64,000 nucleotides of DNA from Desulfocurvibacter africanus subsp. africanus DSM 2603 (GTDB lineage Bacteria > Desulfobacterota > Desulfovibrionia > Desulfovibrionales > Desulfovibrionaceae): NCBI RefSeq assembly GCF_000422545.1, contig NZ_AULZ01000008.1, positions 1-64,000 of the forward strand, in the 5' to 3' direction. The notes beneath the pieces were generated by a model. The model made no database searches. It was not told the origin of the DNA and worked only from the letters and a program-made list of their open reading frames with translations. The first letter of the stretch is position 1. The number at the start of each line of letters is the position of its first letter. Position numbers and translations under genes: made by a program. Shown in pieces: positions 8,555 through 16,352 of this stretch.

Positions 8555-9568
8555 CTAGGCCTCTCTGGGCGACTCCAGGACATAGCCCAACCCACGCACG
8601 ATGCTCCGGAGCGGATCGTCCATGACGCGAACCGGGATCCCCAACTTTTCCCGCAAATAATCGTCCATGCCGCGCAGCAGGCTGCCGCCTCCTGTTAGAT
8701 TGATGCCGCTCGTCATGAGATCGCCGGCCAACTCGGCCGGGCAACGCTCGAGAGCCTCATGCGCGATGCGCTCGATGGCGCTCACCTGCTCGCGGATTGC
8801 CTCGTGGATTTCAGCCGAAGTCACTTTCACGGCATCCGGCAGGCCCGTGGCCAGATTGCGGCCACGCACGGTTACGACCATATCTTCCAGGTCCGGATGC
8901 GCCTTGCCCGCGTGTATCTTGGCCTCCTCGGCCTCGCCCCGACTGATAAGCATGTTGTGCCTGCGCCGGACGTGGCTTTGGATGGCTTCATCCATTTTCT
9001 CGCCGCCGCAGCGCATCGACGTGTGGTTCACGATTCCGCCCAGCGAGATAATGGCAGCCTCGGTGATGCCCCCGCCAATATCCACGATCATGCTGGCCAC
9101 GGGCTCGGCCACAGGCAGCTTGGCCCCCAGAGCAGCGGCCATTGGCTCGTCGAGCATGTCCATGCTGCGCGCGCCCACGGACTGCACAGCGTTGCGCAGG
9201 GCTCGCCGCTCCAGGTGCGTTGAGCCGATGGGCGCGCAGATCATAACCTTGGAGCGTCTGTAGGACCCATAGCCCAGCACCTGTTCGAACATGTGGCGAA
9301 AGATGGCCTCGGTGGCCGAAAGGTCAGCGATGACCCCTTCACGCATGGGGTTGACCACCTGCACATCCCGCGATGAGCGGCCCAGCATGCGCTTTGCCGC
9401 TCCCCCCAAGGCCAGCACCTTGCCGTTCCCGCGCTTTATGGCCACTACCGTGGGCTCATGGAATACGAGGCCTCGCCCCTTCACATAGACCGAGATGTTC
9501 TTGGTGCCGAGATCAATGCCGATATCCTTATCCATTACACAGCGCATCCGCTGCAGCACATTACGCAT
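8555..9568 (-). CDS. MreB/Mbl-like bacterial actin
   Basis: 337 residues, cytoplasmic, of the MreB family that organises lateral wall synthesis. Actin-fold nucleotide motifs are intact: phosphate-1 DLGTKNISVYVKG, phosphate-2 VDIGGGITE, connect and adenosine motif LTGGGSLLRG. The start is ATG 9568 with AGGAGG well placed; an in-frame Met twelve codons later (MDKDIGIDLG) is the alternative. There are no mreC/mreD genes beside it, so this may be a second, solo MreB paralogue rather than the one in the main elongasome operon. A minus-strand promoter candidate lies at 9599-9627. Confidence 0.9.
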   Translation of the reverse strand: MRNVLQRMRCVMDKDIGIDLGTKNISVYVKGRGLVFHEPTVVAIKRGNGKVLALGGAAKRMLGRSSRDVQVVNPMREGVIADLSATEAIFRHMFEQVLGYGSYRRSKVMICAPIGSTHLERRALRNAVQSVGARSMDMLDEPMAAALGAKLPVAEPVASMIVDIGGGITEAAIISLGGIVNHTSMRCGGEKMDEAIQSHVRRRHNMLISRGEAEEAKIHAGKAHPDLEDMVVTVRGRNLATGLPDAVKVTSAEIHEAIREQVSAIERIAHEALERCPAELAGDLMTSGINLTGGGSLLRGMDDYLREKLGIPVRVMDDPLRSIVRGLGYVLESPREA

Positions 9569-9598
9569 TATGTCCTCCTGATCAGTGTACGAAAGCTA

Positions 9599-9627
9599 CC
9601 AATAGACCGCGCGCGAGCCCTGGTCAA
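9599..9627 (-). promoter_or_regulatory. Candidate promoter of the mreB-like gene
   Basis: Minus strand TTGACC (9622-9627), 17-bp spacer, TATTGG (9599-9604), about 30 bp before the start codon. Good -35, mediocre -10. Confidence 0.35.
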
Positions 9628-9773
9628 ACTGCGTTATGGCCGCAGACGGCCTGCTCCGACTTTGGAGCGTGATAAGGCATGGAAATGATTATCCTGCCTC
9701 CCCAATTCATGTGGCAAACTGCGTTAGCCAGAGCAATCGCACAATAGGGTCGACATACCAGCTTACGGATCAC

Positions 9774-9801
9774 AAAAAGAGAGGCCGAATCCGGCCTCTC
9801 T
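9774..9801 (-). terminator. Rho-independent terminator of the rnf operon
   Basis: Minus strand: perfect 10-bp stem AGAGAGGCCG/CGGCCTCTCT with 4-nt loop, followed by a T5 run, 28 nt after the rnfB-fusion stop. It marks the end of the rnf transcript. Confidence 0.85.
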
Positions 9802-9828
9802 TCAGTTCGCACTCGCACGGCCGCAGAA

Positions 9829-11925
9829 TCAATGCACTTGGTCCAGGGGCACTTCCGGGTTGGCGTCAATGTCGCGGTTGTAGCATAGCAGGCCGCACTG
9901 CAGGCAGCGCGCGGCTTCCTTGAGGGCGTCCTGCTCCGGGATGGCGCCTTCGACCTCGGAGAAGGTGCACGTGCGCTCGTCGCCCTCGCACAGGTGCGGC
10001 ATCCTAGCTCTTGCCTTGACCTCCACGCCCGGCACCTCCTTGAAGAGCGTCCAGGGAATCATCTCGCGCTGAGTCTTCTCGGACACCGGGATGCGCCCCT
10101 CGGTCAGCAGGTAGTGTATGGAGCGTGCGGCCTTGCGGCCGGCGCCCACGGCGGTGATGACCAGATCCGGGCCGGTGAACACGTCGCCGCCCGTGAACAC
10201 GCTTTCTACGGCGGTCTGCAGCGTGTCGGGATTGGCCACGATGGTCTTCCACTTGGTGGTTTCCAGGGGGCACGCCTTCCCATCCTCGTAGAGACAGGAG
10301 ATATCCGGCTTCTGGCCGATGGCCGCGACGATGAAATCGGCCTCTATGACCGTTTCCGAGCCCGGCACGGGCACGGGTCTGCGCCGGCCCGAGGCATCGG
10401 GCTCGCCCAGCTCCATGCGCTGCCACTCAAGGCCCTTGGCCCGGCCGTTCCCGTCCAGCACCACGCGCGTGGGCGCTGCCAGGAACAGGTACTTGACGCC
10501 CTCTTCCTCGGCTGCGTCGACTTCCTCCGCGTTGGCCGGCATTTCCTTGCGCGAGCGACGGTAGACCAGGGTCACCTCCGCGCCCAGGCGGATGCACGTG
10601 CGCGCGGCGTCCATGGCCGTGTTGCCGCCGCCAACGACCACGACCCGCTTGCCGACCTCCGGCGTGCGGCCCAGCGCGTGGGTCGTGAGGAACTCGGTGC
10701 CGCCCATGACACCGGGCGCGTCCTCGTTATCCACGCGCATGGTCGAGTGCTCCCAAGCGCCGATGCCCAGGAAGAAGGCCTCGAAGCCCTCGGTCTTAAG
10801 GCTGTCGATGCTGAAGTCCTTGCCGAACCTGTCGCCCGTGCGCGCCTCCACGCCCATGTCCAGGATGCCCTGGATCTCCCAGTCGAGGACGGCCTTAGGC
10901 AAGCGGTACTCGGGAATGCCGTAGCGCAATTGTCCGCCCAACTCGGGCATGGCCTCCAGGATGGTCGGGCTATGGCCCAATCGGCGAAGGAAGAAGGCGC
11001 AGGACAGGCCCGCCGGCCCGCCGCCGATCACGGCCACCTTGCGGCCCGTATCCTTGGCCACGGGCACCGGAAAGCGCGTGCCGGAATGCATTTCGTGGTC
11101 GGCCACGAAACGTTTGAGCATGTTGATGCCCACGGGCTCATCCACATTGCCCCTGCGACAAACGGTTTCGCAGGGCCTGGGGCAGACGCGGCCGCAGACC
11201 AGCAACAACGGGTTGCGTTCGCGGATGGTCGCCACGGCTCCCTCGTAGTCGCCCTGGCGCACCTGCTCGACGTAGCGCGGAATGTTGATCTGGCCAGGGC
11301 ACTTCTGGCGGCAGGGCGGCAGACAGTCGTTGGTCTGATTCAAGTGCAGGAGCCTGGTGGTCAGCCCGAGCACGCTGATGACCCCGCGCGGACATACGGC
11401 CACGCATTTGCCGCAGGCCCGGCATTCGGCGGGGTTTACGTGCGGCAGGTTGTCCGGTCCCATGTGGATGGCGTCGAAAGGACAGACCTTCACGCAGGAG
11501 CCCAGACCGAGACAGCCTTCGGGGCAGCGTTTGGAGCCGCCGTAGAGCATGGCCGCGGCGCGGCAGTCGTCCACTCCCTCATAGCTGAAGGCTTCCTCGG
11601 CGCGCGGTCCGCCCGTGCAATCGGGCACGGCAAGTTGCGGCTCGCGCTCAACCACGGACAGACCCATGATGGCCGCGACCTTCTGGGCCGTTTCCATGCC
11701 GCCCACCACGCATACCCCGGCGTCGGCCTGGCCAGAGACCACCGCCGCGGCCGCGCCGGCGCAGCCCGGATAGCCGCAGCCCCCGCAGTTCGCGCCGGGC
11801 AATGCGCCCTCCACCTGCGCGATGCGCGGGTCCTCTTTCACGAACAGCAGCCTGGAGGCCACGGCGAGCACCAGGGCCGACACCAGGCCCAGGCCGAAAA
11901 GTACAAGCATCGAGGATAGAATCAT
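9829..11925 (-). CDS. rnfB: RnfB fused to GltD-like NAD(P)H:flavin oxidoreductase
   Basis: 698 residues, against roughly 180-330 for usual RnfB. Residues 1-28 are a membrane anchor. Next come the RnfB 4Fe-4S site GANCGGCGYPGC (near 45) and two ferredoxin clusters, CLGLGSCVKVCP (near 138) and CRACGKCVAVCP (near 168). From about 200 a complete glutamate-synthase-small-subunit module follows: a cysteine-rich lead (CLPPCRQKCPGQ, CGRVCPRPCETVC), FAD site VIGGGPAGLSC (about 299) and NAD(P)H site VVVGGGNTAMDAA (about 428). The fusion would let RnfB exchange electrons directly with a pyridine nucleotide besides ferredoxin. Strong GGAGGAGG ribosome site. Last gene of the operon, separated from rnfA by hairpins. 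Confidence 0.9.
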   Translation of the reverse strand: MILSSMLVLFGLGLVSALVLAVASRLLFVKEDPRIAQVEGALPGANCGGCGYPGCAGAAAAVVSGQADAGVCVVGGMETAQKVAAIMGLSVVEREPQLAVPDCTGGPRAEEAFSYEGVDDCRAAAMLYGGSKRCPEGCLGLGSCVKVCPFDAIHMGPDNLPHVNPAECRACGKCVAVCPRGVISVLGLTTRLLHLNQTNDCLPPCRQKCPGQINIPRYVEQVRQGDYEGAVATIRERNPLLLVCGRVCPRPCETVCRRGNVDEPVGINMLKRFVADHEMHSGTRFPVPVAKDTGRKVAVIGGGPAGLSCAFFLRRLGHSPTILEAMPELGGQLRYGIPEYRLPKAVLDWEIQGILDMGVEARTGDRFGKDFSIDSLKTEGFEAFFLGIGAWEHSTMRVDNEDAPGVMGGTEFLTTHALGRTPEVGKRVVVVGGGNTAMDAARTCIRLGAEVTLVYRRSRKEMPANAEEVDAAEEEGVKYLFLAAPTRVVLDGNGRAKGLEWQRMELGEPDASGRRRPVPVPGSETVIEADFIVAAIGQKPDISCLYEDGKACPLETTKWKTIVANPDTLQTAVESVFTGGDVFTGPDLVITAVGAGRKAARSIHYLLTEGRIPVSEKTQREMIPWTLFKEVPGVEVKARARMPHLCEGDERTCTFSEVEGAIPEQDALKEAARCLQCGLLCYNRDIDANPEVPLDQVH

Positions 11926-11947
11926 ACGACCTCCTCCCTGACAGACT

Positions 11948-12072
11948 GTTGAAAAAGTCCGCCCTGCACTTTTTCAACTCCGGAATGGTTGAGCAAAGCT
12001 CCACCATACCGGACGGTTGCTGCGCACCCGGCGGGCCATCCTGGCCCGAACAGCCCGTTTTTCAACGGGCTG
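11948..12072. repeat. Mosaic of four hairpins between rnfA and rnfB
   Basis: Four consecutive inverted repeats: GTTGAAAAAGT/ACTTTTTCAAC (11948-11958, 11968-11978), CCGGAATGGT/ACCATACCGG with one mismatch (11980-12012), CGGGCCA-TCC-TGGCCCG (12032-12048) and CAGCCCGT/ACGGGCTG (12051-12072). The block fills almost the whole spacer inside the operon. It may alter the rnfA:rnfB expression ratio or be an inserted repeat element. Confidence 0.75.
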
Positions 12073-12651
12073 CTACCCTATCATGCCCTTGAAGGCGAAA
12101 AAGGCCAGGGACATGAGCCCGGCCATGGCCAAACCAATGGGCGTGCCGCGCAGGGAGCGGGGCACGCGCTTGACCGCCAGACGTTCGCGGATGCCGGCCA
12201 GGAGCACCAGCGCCAGCATGAACCCAGCCCCCGAAAACAGCGCGAAGGCTACGGTCTTGATGAACGAATACTCGGCGCGCTGGGTGATGAGCGCGATGCC
12301 CAGCACGGCGCAGTTGGTGGTGATCAGCGGCAGGAAGATGCCGAGGGCTTTATACAGGGGTGGCATGGCCTTCTTGAGAAACATCTCCACGAACTGCACC
12401 AGGGCCGCGATGACCAGGATGAAGGTCAAGGTCTGCAGGTAGCCTATGCCGAAGGGCTCCAGCAGGTATTTTTGCACCAGCCAGGTGATCGCCGCGGCCA
12501 TGACCGAGACGAAGACCACGGCCGCGCCCATGCCGAGCGCCACCCCGCTCTCCTTGGAGGTGCCGATGAACGGGCAGTTGCCCAGATATTGGGCCAGCAC
12601 GATATTGTTGACGAAAACCGCGGCCACGAAAAGAAGGAAGTATTCCTGCAT
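12073..12651 (-). CDS. rnfA: Rnf complex membrane subunit A
   Basis: 192 residues, six hydrophobic segments, full family length. Opens with EYFLLFVAAVFVNNIVLAQY and carries the two half-channel cysteine motifs LGNCPFIG and TTNCAVLG, which bind the intramembrane iron-sulfur centre shared with RnfE in Rnf/Nqr structures. AGGAGA ribosome site before ATG 12651, 9 nt after the rnfE stop. It forms the ion-translocating core with RnfD and RnfE. Confidence 0.95.
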   Translation of the reverse strand: MQEYFLLFVAAVFVNNIVLAQYLGNCPFIGTSKESGVALGMGAAVVFVSVMAAAITWLVQKYLLEPFGIGYLQTLTFILVIAALVQFVEMFLKKAMPPLYKALGIFLPLITTNCAVLGIALITQRAEYSFIKTVAFALFSGAGFMLALVLLAGIRERLAVKRVPRSLRGTPIGLAMAGLMSLAFFAFKGMIG

Positions 12652-12660
12652 GGCGCTCTC

Positions 12661-13341
12661 CTACTTGCCGCCGCGGATGCCCGCCGCCGAGCAGGCCCGG
12701 CACGAGCCGCAGCTCAGGTTCTCAATCTCGGCCAAGCCCTGCCGCCTGCGGCGCCAATTGGTCGCGTAGTTCATGGCTCCCAGGAGCAGTCCCAGGCAGA
12801 CGAAGGCCCCGGGCGCCTCGACCATGAAACCGAAGGGTTTGAAGCTCGACCAAGCGATCTGCTGGCCGAAAAGTGTGCCGTAGCCAAGCAGCTCGCGCAG
12901 CCCGCCCAGGAACGTCAGGGACATGGCGAAGCCCAGGCCCAGGCCCAGGCCGTCGGCCACGGACAGCAGCGGCCCGTTGCGAGAGGCGAAGGCCTCGGCG
13001 CGGCCCAGGATGATGCAGTTGACCACGATGAGCGGCACGAAGATGCCCAGTTGCAGGTAGAGCGGATAGGCATAAGCCTGCATGAGCAGCTCCACGGCTA
13101 CGACCAGGGTCGCGGCGATGACGATGAAGCAGGCGATGCGCACCTTGGGCGGGATGATATTGCGCACCAGGGAGACCAGGAGGTTGGACAAGGCCAGTAC
13201 GAAGATGACCGCCAAGCCCATGCCCAGGCCATTGCCGGCCGTCTTGGTCACGGCCAGGGTCGGACACAGGCCGAGCACGAGTTTGAATGGCGGCAGCTCC
13301 TTCCACAGACCCTTGGAGAATTCCTTCCACAGCGCGTTCAT
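12661..13341 (-). CDS. rnfE: Rnf complex membrane subunit E
   Basis: 226 residues, six membrane segments, sister of RnfA. Conserved cysteine motifs VLGLCPTLAVT and VVNCIILGRAEAF match the RnfA/E intramembrane cluster sites. The C-terminal tail after the last helix is Arg-rich and then has three closely spaced cysteines (LSCGSCRACSA), which I do not expect in the enterobacterial protein. GGAGG ribosome site before ATG 13341. Sits between rnfG and rnfA as usual. Confidence 0.94.
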   Translation of the reverse strand: MNALWKEFSKGLWKELPPFKLVLGLCPTLAVTKTAGNGLGMGLAVIFVLALSNLLVSLVRNIIPPKVRIACFIVIAATLVVAVELLMQAYAYPLYLQLGIFVPLIVVNCIILGRAEAFASRNGPLLSVADGLGLGLGFAMSLTFLGGLRELLGYGTLFGQQIAWSSFKPFGFMVEAPGAFVCLGLLLGAMNYATNWRRRRQGLAEIENLSCGSCRACSAAGIRGGK

Positions 13342-13382
13342 GCGATGCCTCCAGGCTAAAACTATAACCGATCCCGGATGTG

Positions 13383-13964
13383 TCAGGACCAGGTCTTCTC
13401 GAATTCGGGCTTAAGCGCCTTGTAAATTTCCGCTGCCTGACGCACGGCCTCGACGGCCCCGGTGGAGGAAACCGTGGCCCCGGCCACGGCGTTGACCGAT
13501 CCTCCCTGGGCCGACAGCGCCAGCCCGTCCAGGGCGCGGTTGTGGAACTGCGTGGTGAAGCCGTGTTGCGCCACGCGAGTGCCCACGCCCGGTGTTTCCT
13601 TCATGGTCGTCATGCCGATGCCCATGATGCGGTCCGACTCCAGGGAAAAGGCTGTGATGACGCCGATGTCCCCGCCGTAACCAGGGCCCTGGGTTTCGAA
13701 AGCCACGCCCACGAGCCGACCTTCCCGTATGACCGGAAAGACCAGGACTTCGCGGCCCGTACTCGGCAAAACGAAGGTCTGACGGTCCTGAACCGGGTCG
13801 TTGTCACGCTGGCCGATGACTGCATCGAGCACCGGTCTCTGCACATAGGCCAATACCTGCTCCTCGATGCGCGGGGCGGTGTATTCGCGCAGGGAGGCCA
13901 GGGTCAGGCCGGACAGACCGGCGATGACCGAGAGCACCACGACCATCTTGAACATCTCGCGCAT
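13383..13964 (-). CDS. rnfG: Rnf complex flavoprotein subunit G
   Basis: 193 residues: one N-terminal membrane anchor (MVVVLSVIAGLSGLTLASL) and a periplasmic FMN-binding domain. The region for covalent FMN attachment by ApbE reads VNAVAGATVSSTGAV near residue 160, a recognisable G-A-T flavinylation motif. The rnfD stop lies 3 nt upstream. It would pass electrons between the cytochrome/RnfC side and the membrane subunits. Confidence 0.92.
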   Translation of the reverse strand: MREMFKMVVVLSVIAGLSGLTLASLREYTAPRIEEQVLAYVQRPVLDAVIGQRDNDPVQDRQTFVLPSTGREVLVFPVIREGRLVGVAFETQGPGYGGDIGVITAFSLESDRIMGIGMTTMKETPGVGTRVAQHGFTTQFHNRALDGLALSAQGGSVNAVAGATVSSTGAVEAVRQAAEIYKALKPEFEKTWS

Positions 13965-13967
13965 GGC

Positions 13968-14972
13968 CTACCTCGCTCCGAAAGGTTTGGGCCGGATGCG
14001 GGCCAGCATCGGTGTGAACAGATTGGCCAGCAACACGGCGAAGGGCGCGCCGTCGGGATAGATGCCGTAGATGCGGATGACGGCCGTCAGCGCGCCGGCC
14101 AACAGGCCGAACAGGAGCATGGGCAGCACGCGCGATGGACTGGAGGGTTCGTCCGTGGCGGCGAAGAAGGCCACGAAAATGGCGCTGCCCGCCAGCAGGT
14201 GGAAGAGCGGCGAGGCATGGGACGCCGGATCGCTCAGCCAATAGATTCCCGTGGTGGCGACCAGACCGGTTAGAAAAGCCAGCGGAATTTCCCAACGCAC
14301 CCGGCCAAGGGCCAGAAGCAACAGACCGCCCGCCGATACGGCCCAGAGCTGGCTTGCGCCCAGGCCGCCGAGCTGCCGCCCCAGCAGGAGCTGCACGGAC
14401 GTGATCCCGTCCACGGCCTCGGGGCCGAAGAACTTGAGATGGTGCAGGGGCGAAATCAACTCCGAGGCCAGCATAGAGAACTCGGCGTCCATGGCCTCGG
14501 GCCAAGACAAGCGGCACACTGCCCAACCCACAAGGGCCGGACTCAGGGGGCTGCCTCCCAGGCCGCCGAAGATCATCTTGCCGAGCACTATGCTCGACGC
14601 CGCGCCCATGACGGCCAGCCACCATGGCGCGGCGGCTGGCAGGAGGAAGGCCAGCACGAGACCCACGTACAGGCAGTGGTAGTCGTCCGCGCTGCTCTGA
14701 CGGCCCATGAGCCGCTCGCACAAGGTTTCGGTTATTATGGCCGTGGCCCCGCACAAGGCCATGACGCGCACGGCCGGCAGTCCATAAGCCACTGCCGCCA
14801 TTATCGCGGCAGGAGCCAGAGCGGCGATGGAGGTCAGCATCAGGGAGCGCACGCTGGAGCCGGCGTGAGCAAAGGGCGGAGCCGAGACCGTGAGCACGGG
14901 CGCGGCGGTCAGGGGGCGCAGTGCTCCCGCCCCGAGTACTCGCGCCGTTTTATCGGGCGTCAGAGATTGCAT
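13968..14972 (-). CDS. rnfD: Rnf complex membrane subunit D
   Basis: About 334 residues from ATG 14972, chosen because GGGAG precedes it; an in-frame ATG at 15020 lacks a ribosome site. Multiple membrane helices and the NqrB/RnfD signatures GKMIFGGLGGSPLSPALVGW and ATDEPSSPS identify it. At the place where RnfD/NqrB carry a covalent-FMN threonine (S/T-G/S-A-T) the sequence is DGITSVQLLLG, with Gln where Thr is expected, so flavinylation here is doubtful. The spacer to rnfC holds a ~125-bp structured repeat. Confidence 0.92.
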   Translation of the reverse strand: MQSLTPDKTARVLGAGALRPLTAAPVLTVSAPPFAHAGSSVRSLMLTSIAALAPAAIMAAVAYGLPAVRVMALCGATAIITETLCERLMGRQSSADDYHCLYVGLVLAFLLPAAAPWWLAVMGAASSIVLGKMIFGGLGGSPLSPALVGWAVCRLSWPEAMDAEFSMLASELISPLHHLKFFGPEAVDGITSVQLLLGRQLGGLGASQLWAVSAGGLLLLALGRVRWEIPLAFLTGLVATTGIYWLSDPASHASPLFHLLAGSAIFVAFFAATDEPSSPSRVLPMLLFGLLAGALTAVIRIYGIYPDGAPFAVLLANLFTPMLARIRPKPFGAR

Positions 14973-15090
14973 ATGGCAGTCTCCCGGGTTGTCGGACCAA
15001 GTCGTTTTCAAACAGCTCATATCGCGAAGGCCGAGGGAAACAGTCTCCCATCGATCATAATCAGAGGCAGTCCTCGCTTGTGCAATCTCT

Positions 15091-15215
15091 AGAGCAGATT
15101 GCCTTTAAGACGCCCGCTTCGGCGTTGACGGCGCAAGTGAATTGCGCCTACGCCTACGCGGCGGCAAGCCATGCCGACGCACGGCTTGCAGAGCATTTTC
15201 AAAAGCAAATGCTCT
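15091..15215 (+). repeat. Structured ~125-bp intergenic repeat, copy A (within rnf operon)
   Basis: Lies between rnfC and rnfD. It contains, in order, a stem GGCGCAA/TTGCGCC, a stem GCAAGCC/GGCTTGC and a terminal palindrome AGAGCATTTTCAAAAGCAAATGCTCT (15190-15215; the arms are AGAGCATTT/AAATGCTCT). The inverted copy at 29772-29897 matches over its whole length, and the first stem changes on both sides (GGCGGAAT/ATTCCGCC), a compensatory change. Confidence 0.85.
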
Positions 15216-15219
15216 AATA

Positions 15220-16347
15220 TCAGACTGATTCGGCCACCTCGCGCAACTGCTGCTTGGCCAGGCGGATATACTGCAGCACGGGCCGGTGCGTGGGGCACAC
15301 GTAGGCGCACAGGCCGCACTCCATGCAGGCGTCGATGTAATTGTCCACGGCCTGCTTGAGCAGCCCGAACTCGGCGCAGCCCGAGAGCAAGCCCGGGTCC
15401 ACCCTGGATGGACAGATACGCACGCACTTGCCGCATTCCATGCACGGCGCATCGGTTACGGGAGCATGCGCCCCGGCCGGCACTACCGACAAGCCATACA
15501 CGCCCTTGTCCACGCCTTGCCCCAGGGAGCGGGCCGTGAAGCCGCGAAAGAGGCCGTCCAATACCACCCGGTCGCCGTCCCGAGCATCCAGGCCGGCGGC
15601 TGCGAGCACTTCGGACACGGGCGTGCCCACGACGACCAGGAAGTTGCGCTCGCCGACCGTGAGCACGGTCCTGTCGCAGGGCAGACCAGTCTCGGCCACC
15701 TGCCCCAGGCAGAACAATTCATGCACGGACAGTGCGGCCACGCCCTCGGGATTCTCCTTGCCCGTCACGGCCTTGATGACCAAGGGGTCCAGGGTCTGCG
15801 GGTAGACAGCGGGCACGGATCTGGTGTCGCAGCCCGCCAGCGAGGCGGCCACGCCCTGGCGCAACGCCAGCACGCACACACTTGCGCCCATGACCCTGCG
15901 GGCCAGGTCCAGGCCTGCCTGCAGCGTGGGCGCGAAGTCCCGCAAAAGCAGCTCGGCCGAGGTAACGCCCGGCTCGGAGTTGAGCCCGTTGATCACCAGC
16001 GTGTTTATTACCGCCAGAGGTGCGATATCCACGCCCAGGCTCCGCAGGACCGCGCGCAACGTGCCGCCCTCCAGCGCCGCGAGGTCGACCGGCTCAGCCC
16101 TGGCCTCGCCCTGCGCAACTACGCACACGTTCCACTTGTCCACCAGATCGACCTTGCCGGCCACGGGCGCGTGCGCGTCGCCCAGGCCTGGTTCCAGCGC
16201 CTCGGCCACAAGCTGACCCTTGGTCACGGCCTGGCCGCAAGACACTCTAGGAGCATGGCCGGCCAGGGGCACGCAAGCGCGGACCGGCGCCGGCAAGGCC
16301 ATTGCGGCTGGACCCGGATCCGTTGATGGAGAAAACATCCTGTTCAT
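15220..16347 (-). CDS. rnfC: Rnf complex NADH/ferredoxin-side subunit C
   Basis: About 375 residues from ATG 16347 (GGTGA ribosome site); a Met at 16368 overlaps the cytochrome stop. It has the RnfC N-terminal barrel-sandwich (KGQLVAEAL ... HAPVAGKVDLV), the NADH/FMN-binding Rossmann-like core, and two 4Fe-4S motifs near the C-terminus, CMECGKCVRICP and CMECGLCAYVCP. It lacks the long Ala-rich tail of E. coli RsxC, as expected for short RnfC forms. It would be the cytoplasmic entry point of the complex. Confidence 0.93.
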   Translation of the reverse strand: MNRMFSPSTDPGPAAMALPAPVRACVPLAGHAPRVSCGQAVTKGQLVAEALEPGLGDAHAPVAGKVDLVDKWNVCVVAQGEARAEPVDLAALEGGTLRAVLRSLGVDIAPLAVINTLVINGLNSEPGVTSAELLLRDFAPTLQAGLDLARRVMGASVCVLALRQGVAASLAGCDTRSVPAVYPQTLDPLVIKAVTGKENPEGVAALSVHELFCLGQVAETGLPCDRTVLTVGERNFLVVVGTPVSEVLAAAGLDARDGDRVVLDGLFRGFTARSLGQGVDKGVYGLSVVPAGAHAPVTDAPCMECGKCVRICPSRVDPGLLSGCAEFGLLKQAVDNYIDACMECGLCAYVCPTHRPVLQYIRLAKQQLREVAESV

Positions 16348-16352
16348 GGCGA

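Noticed and set aside
9994-11919. A 641-codon frame opposite the RnfB fusion
   Set aside because: Antisense shadow; the RnfB fusion has intact motifs over the same stretch.
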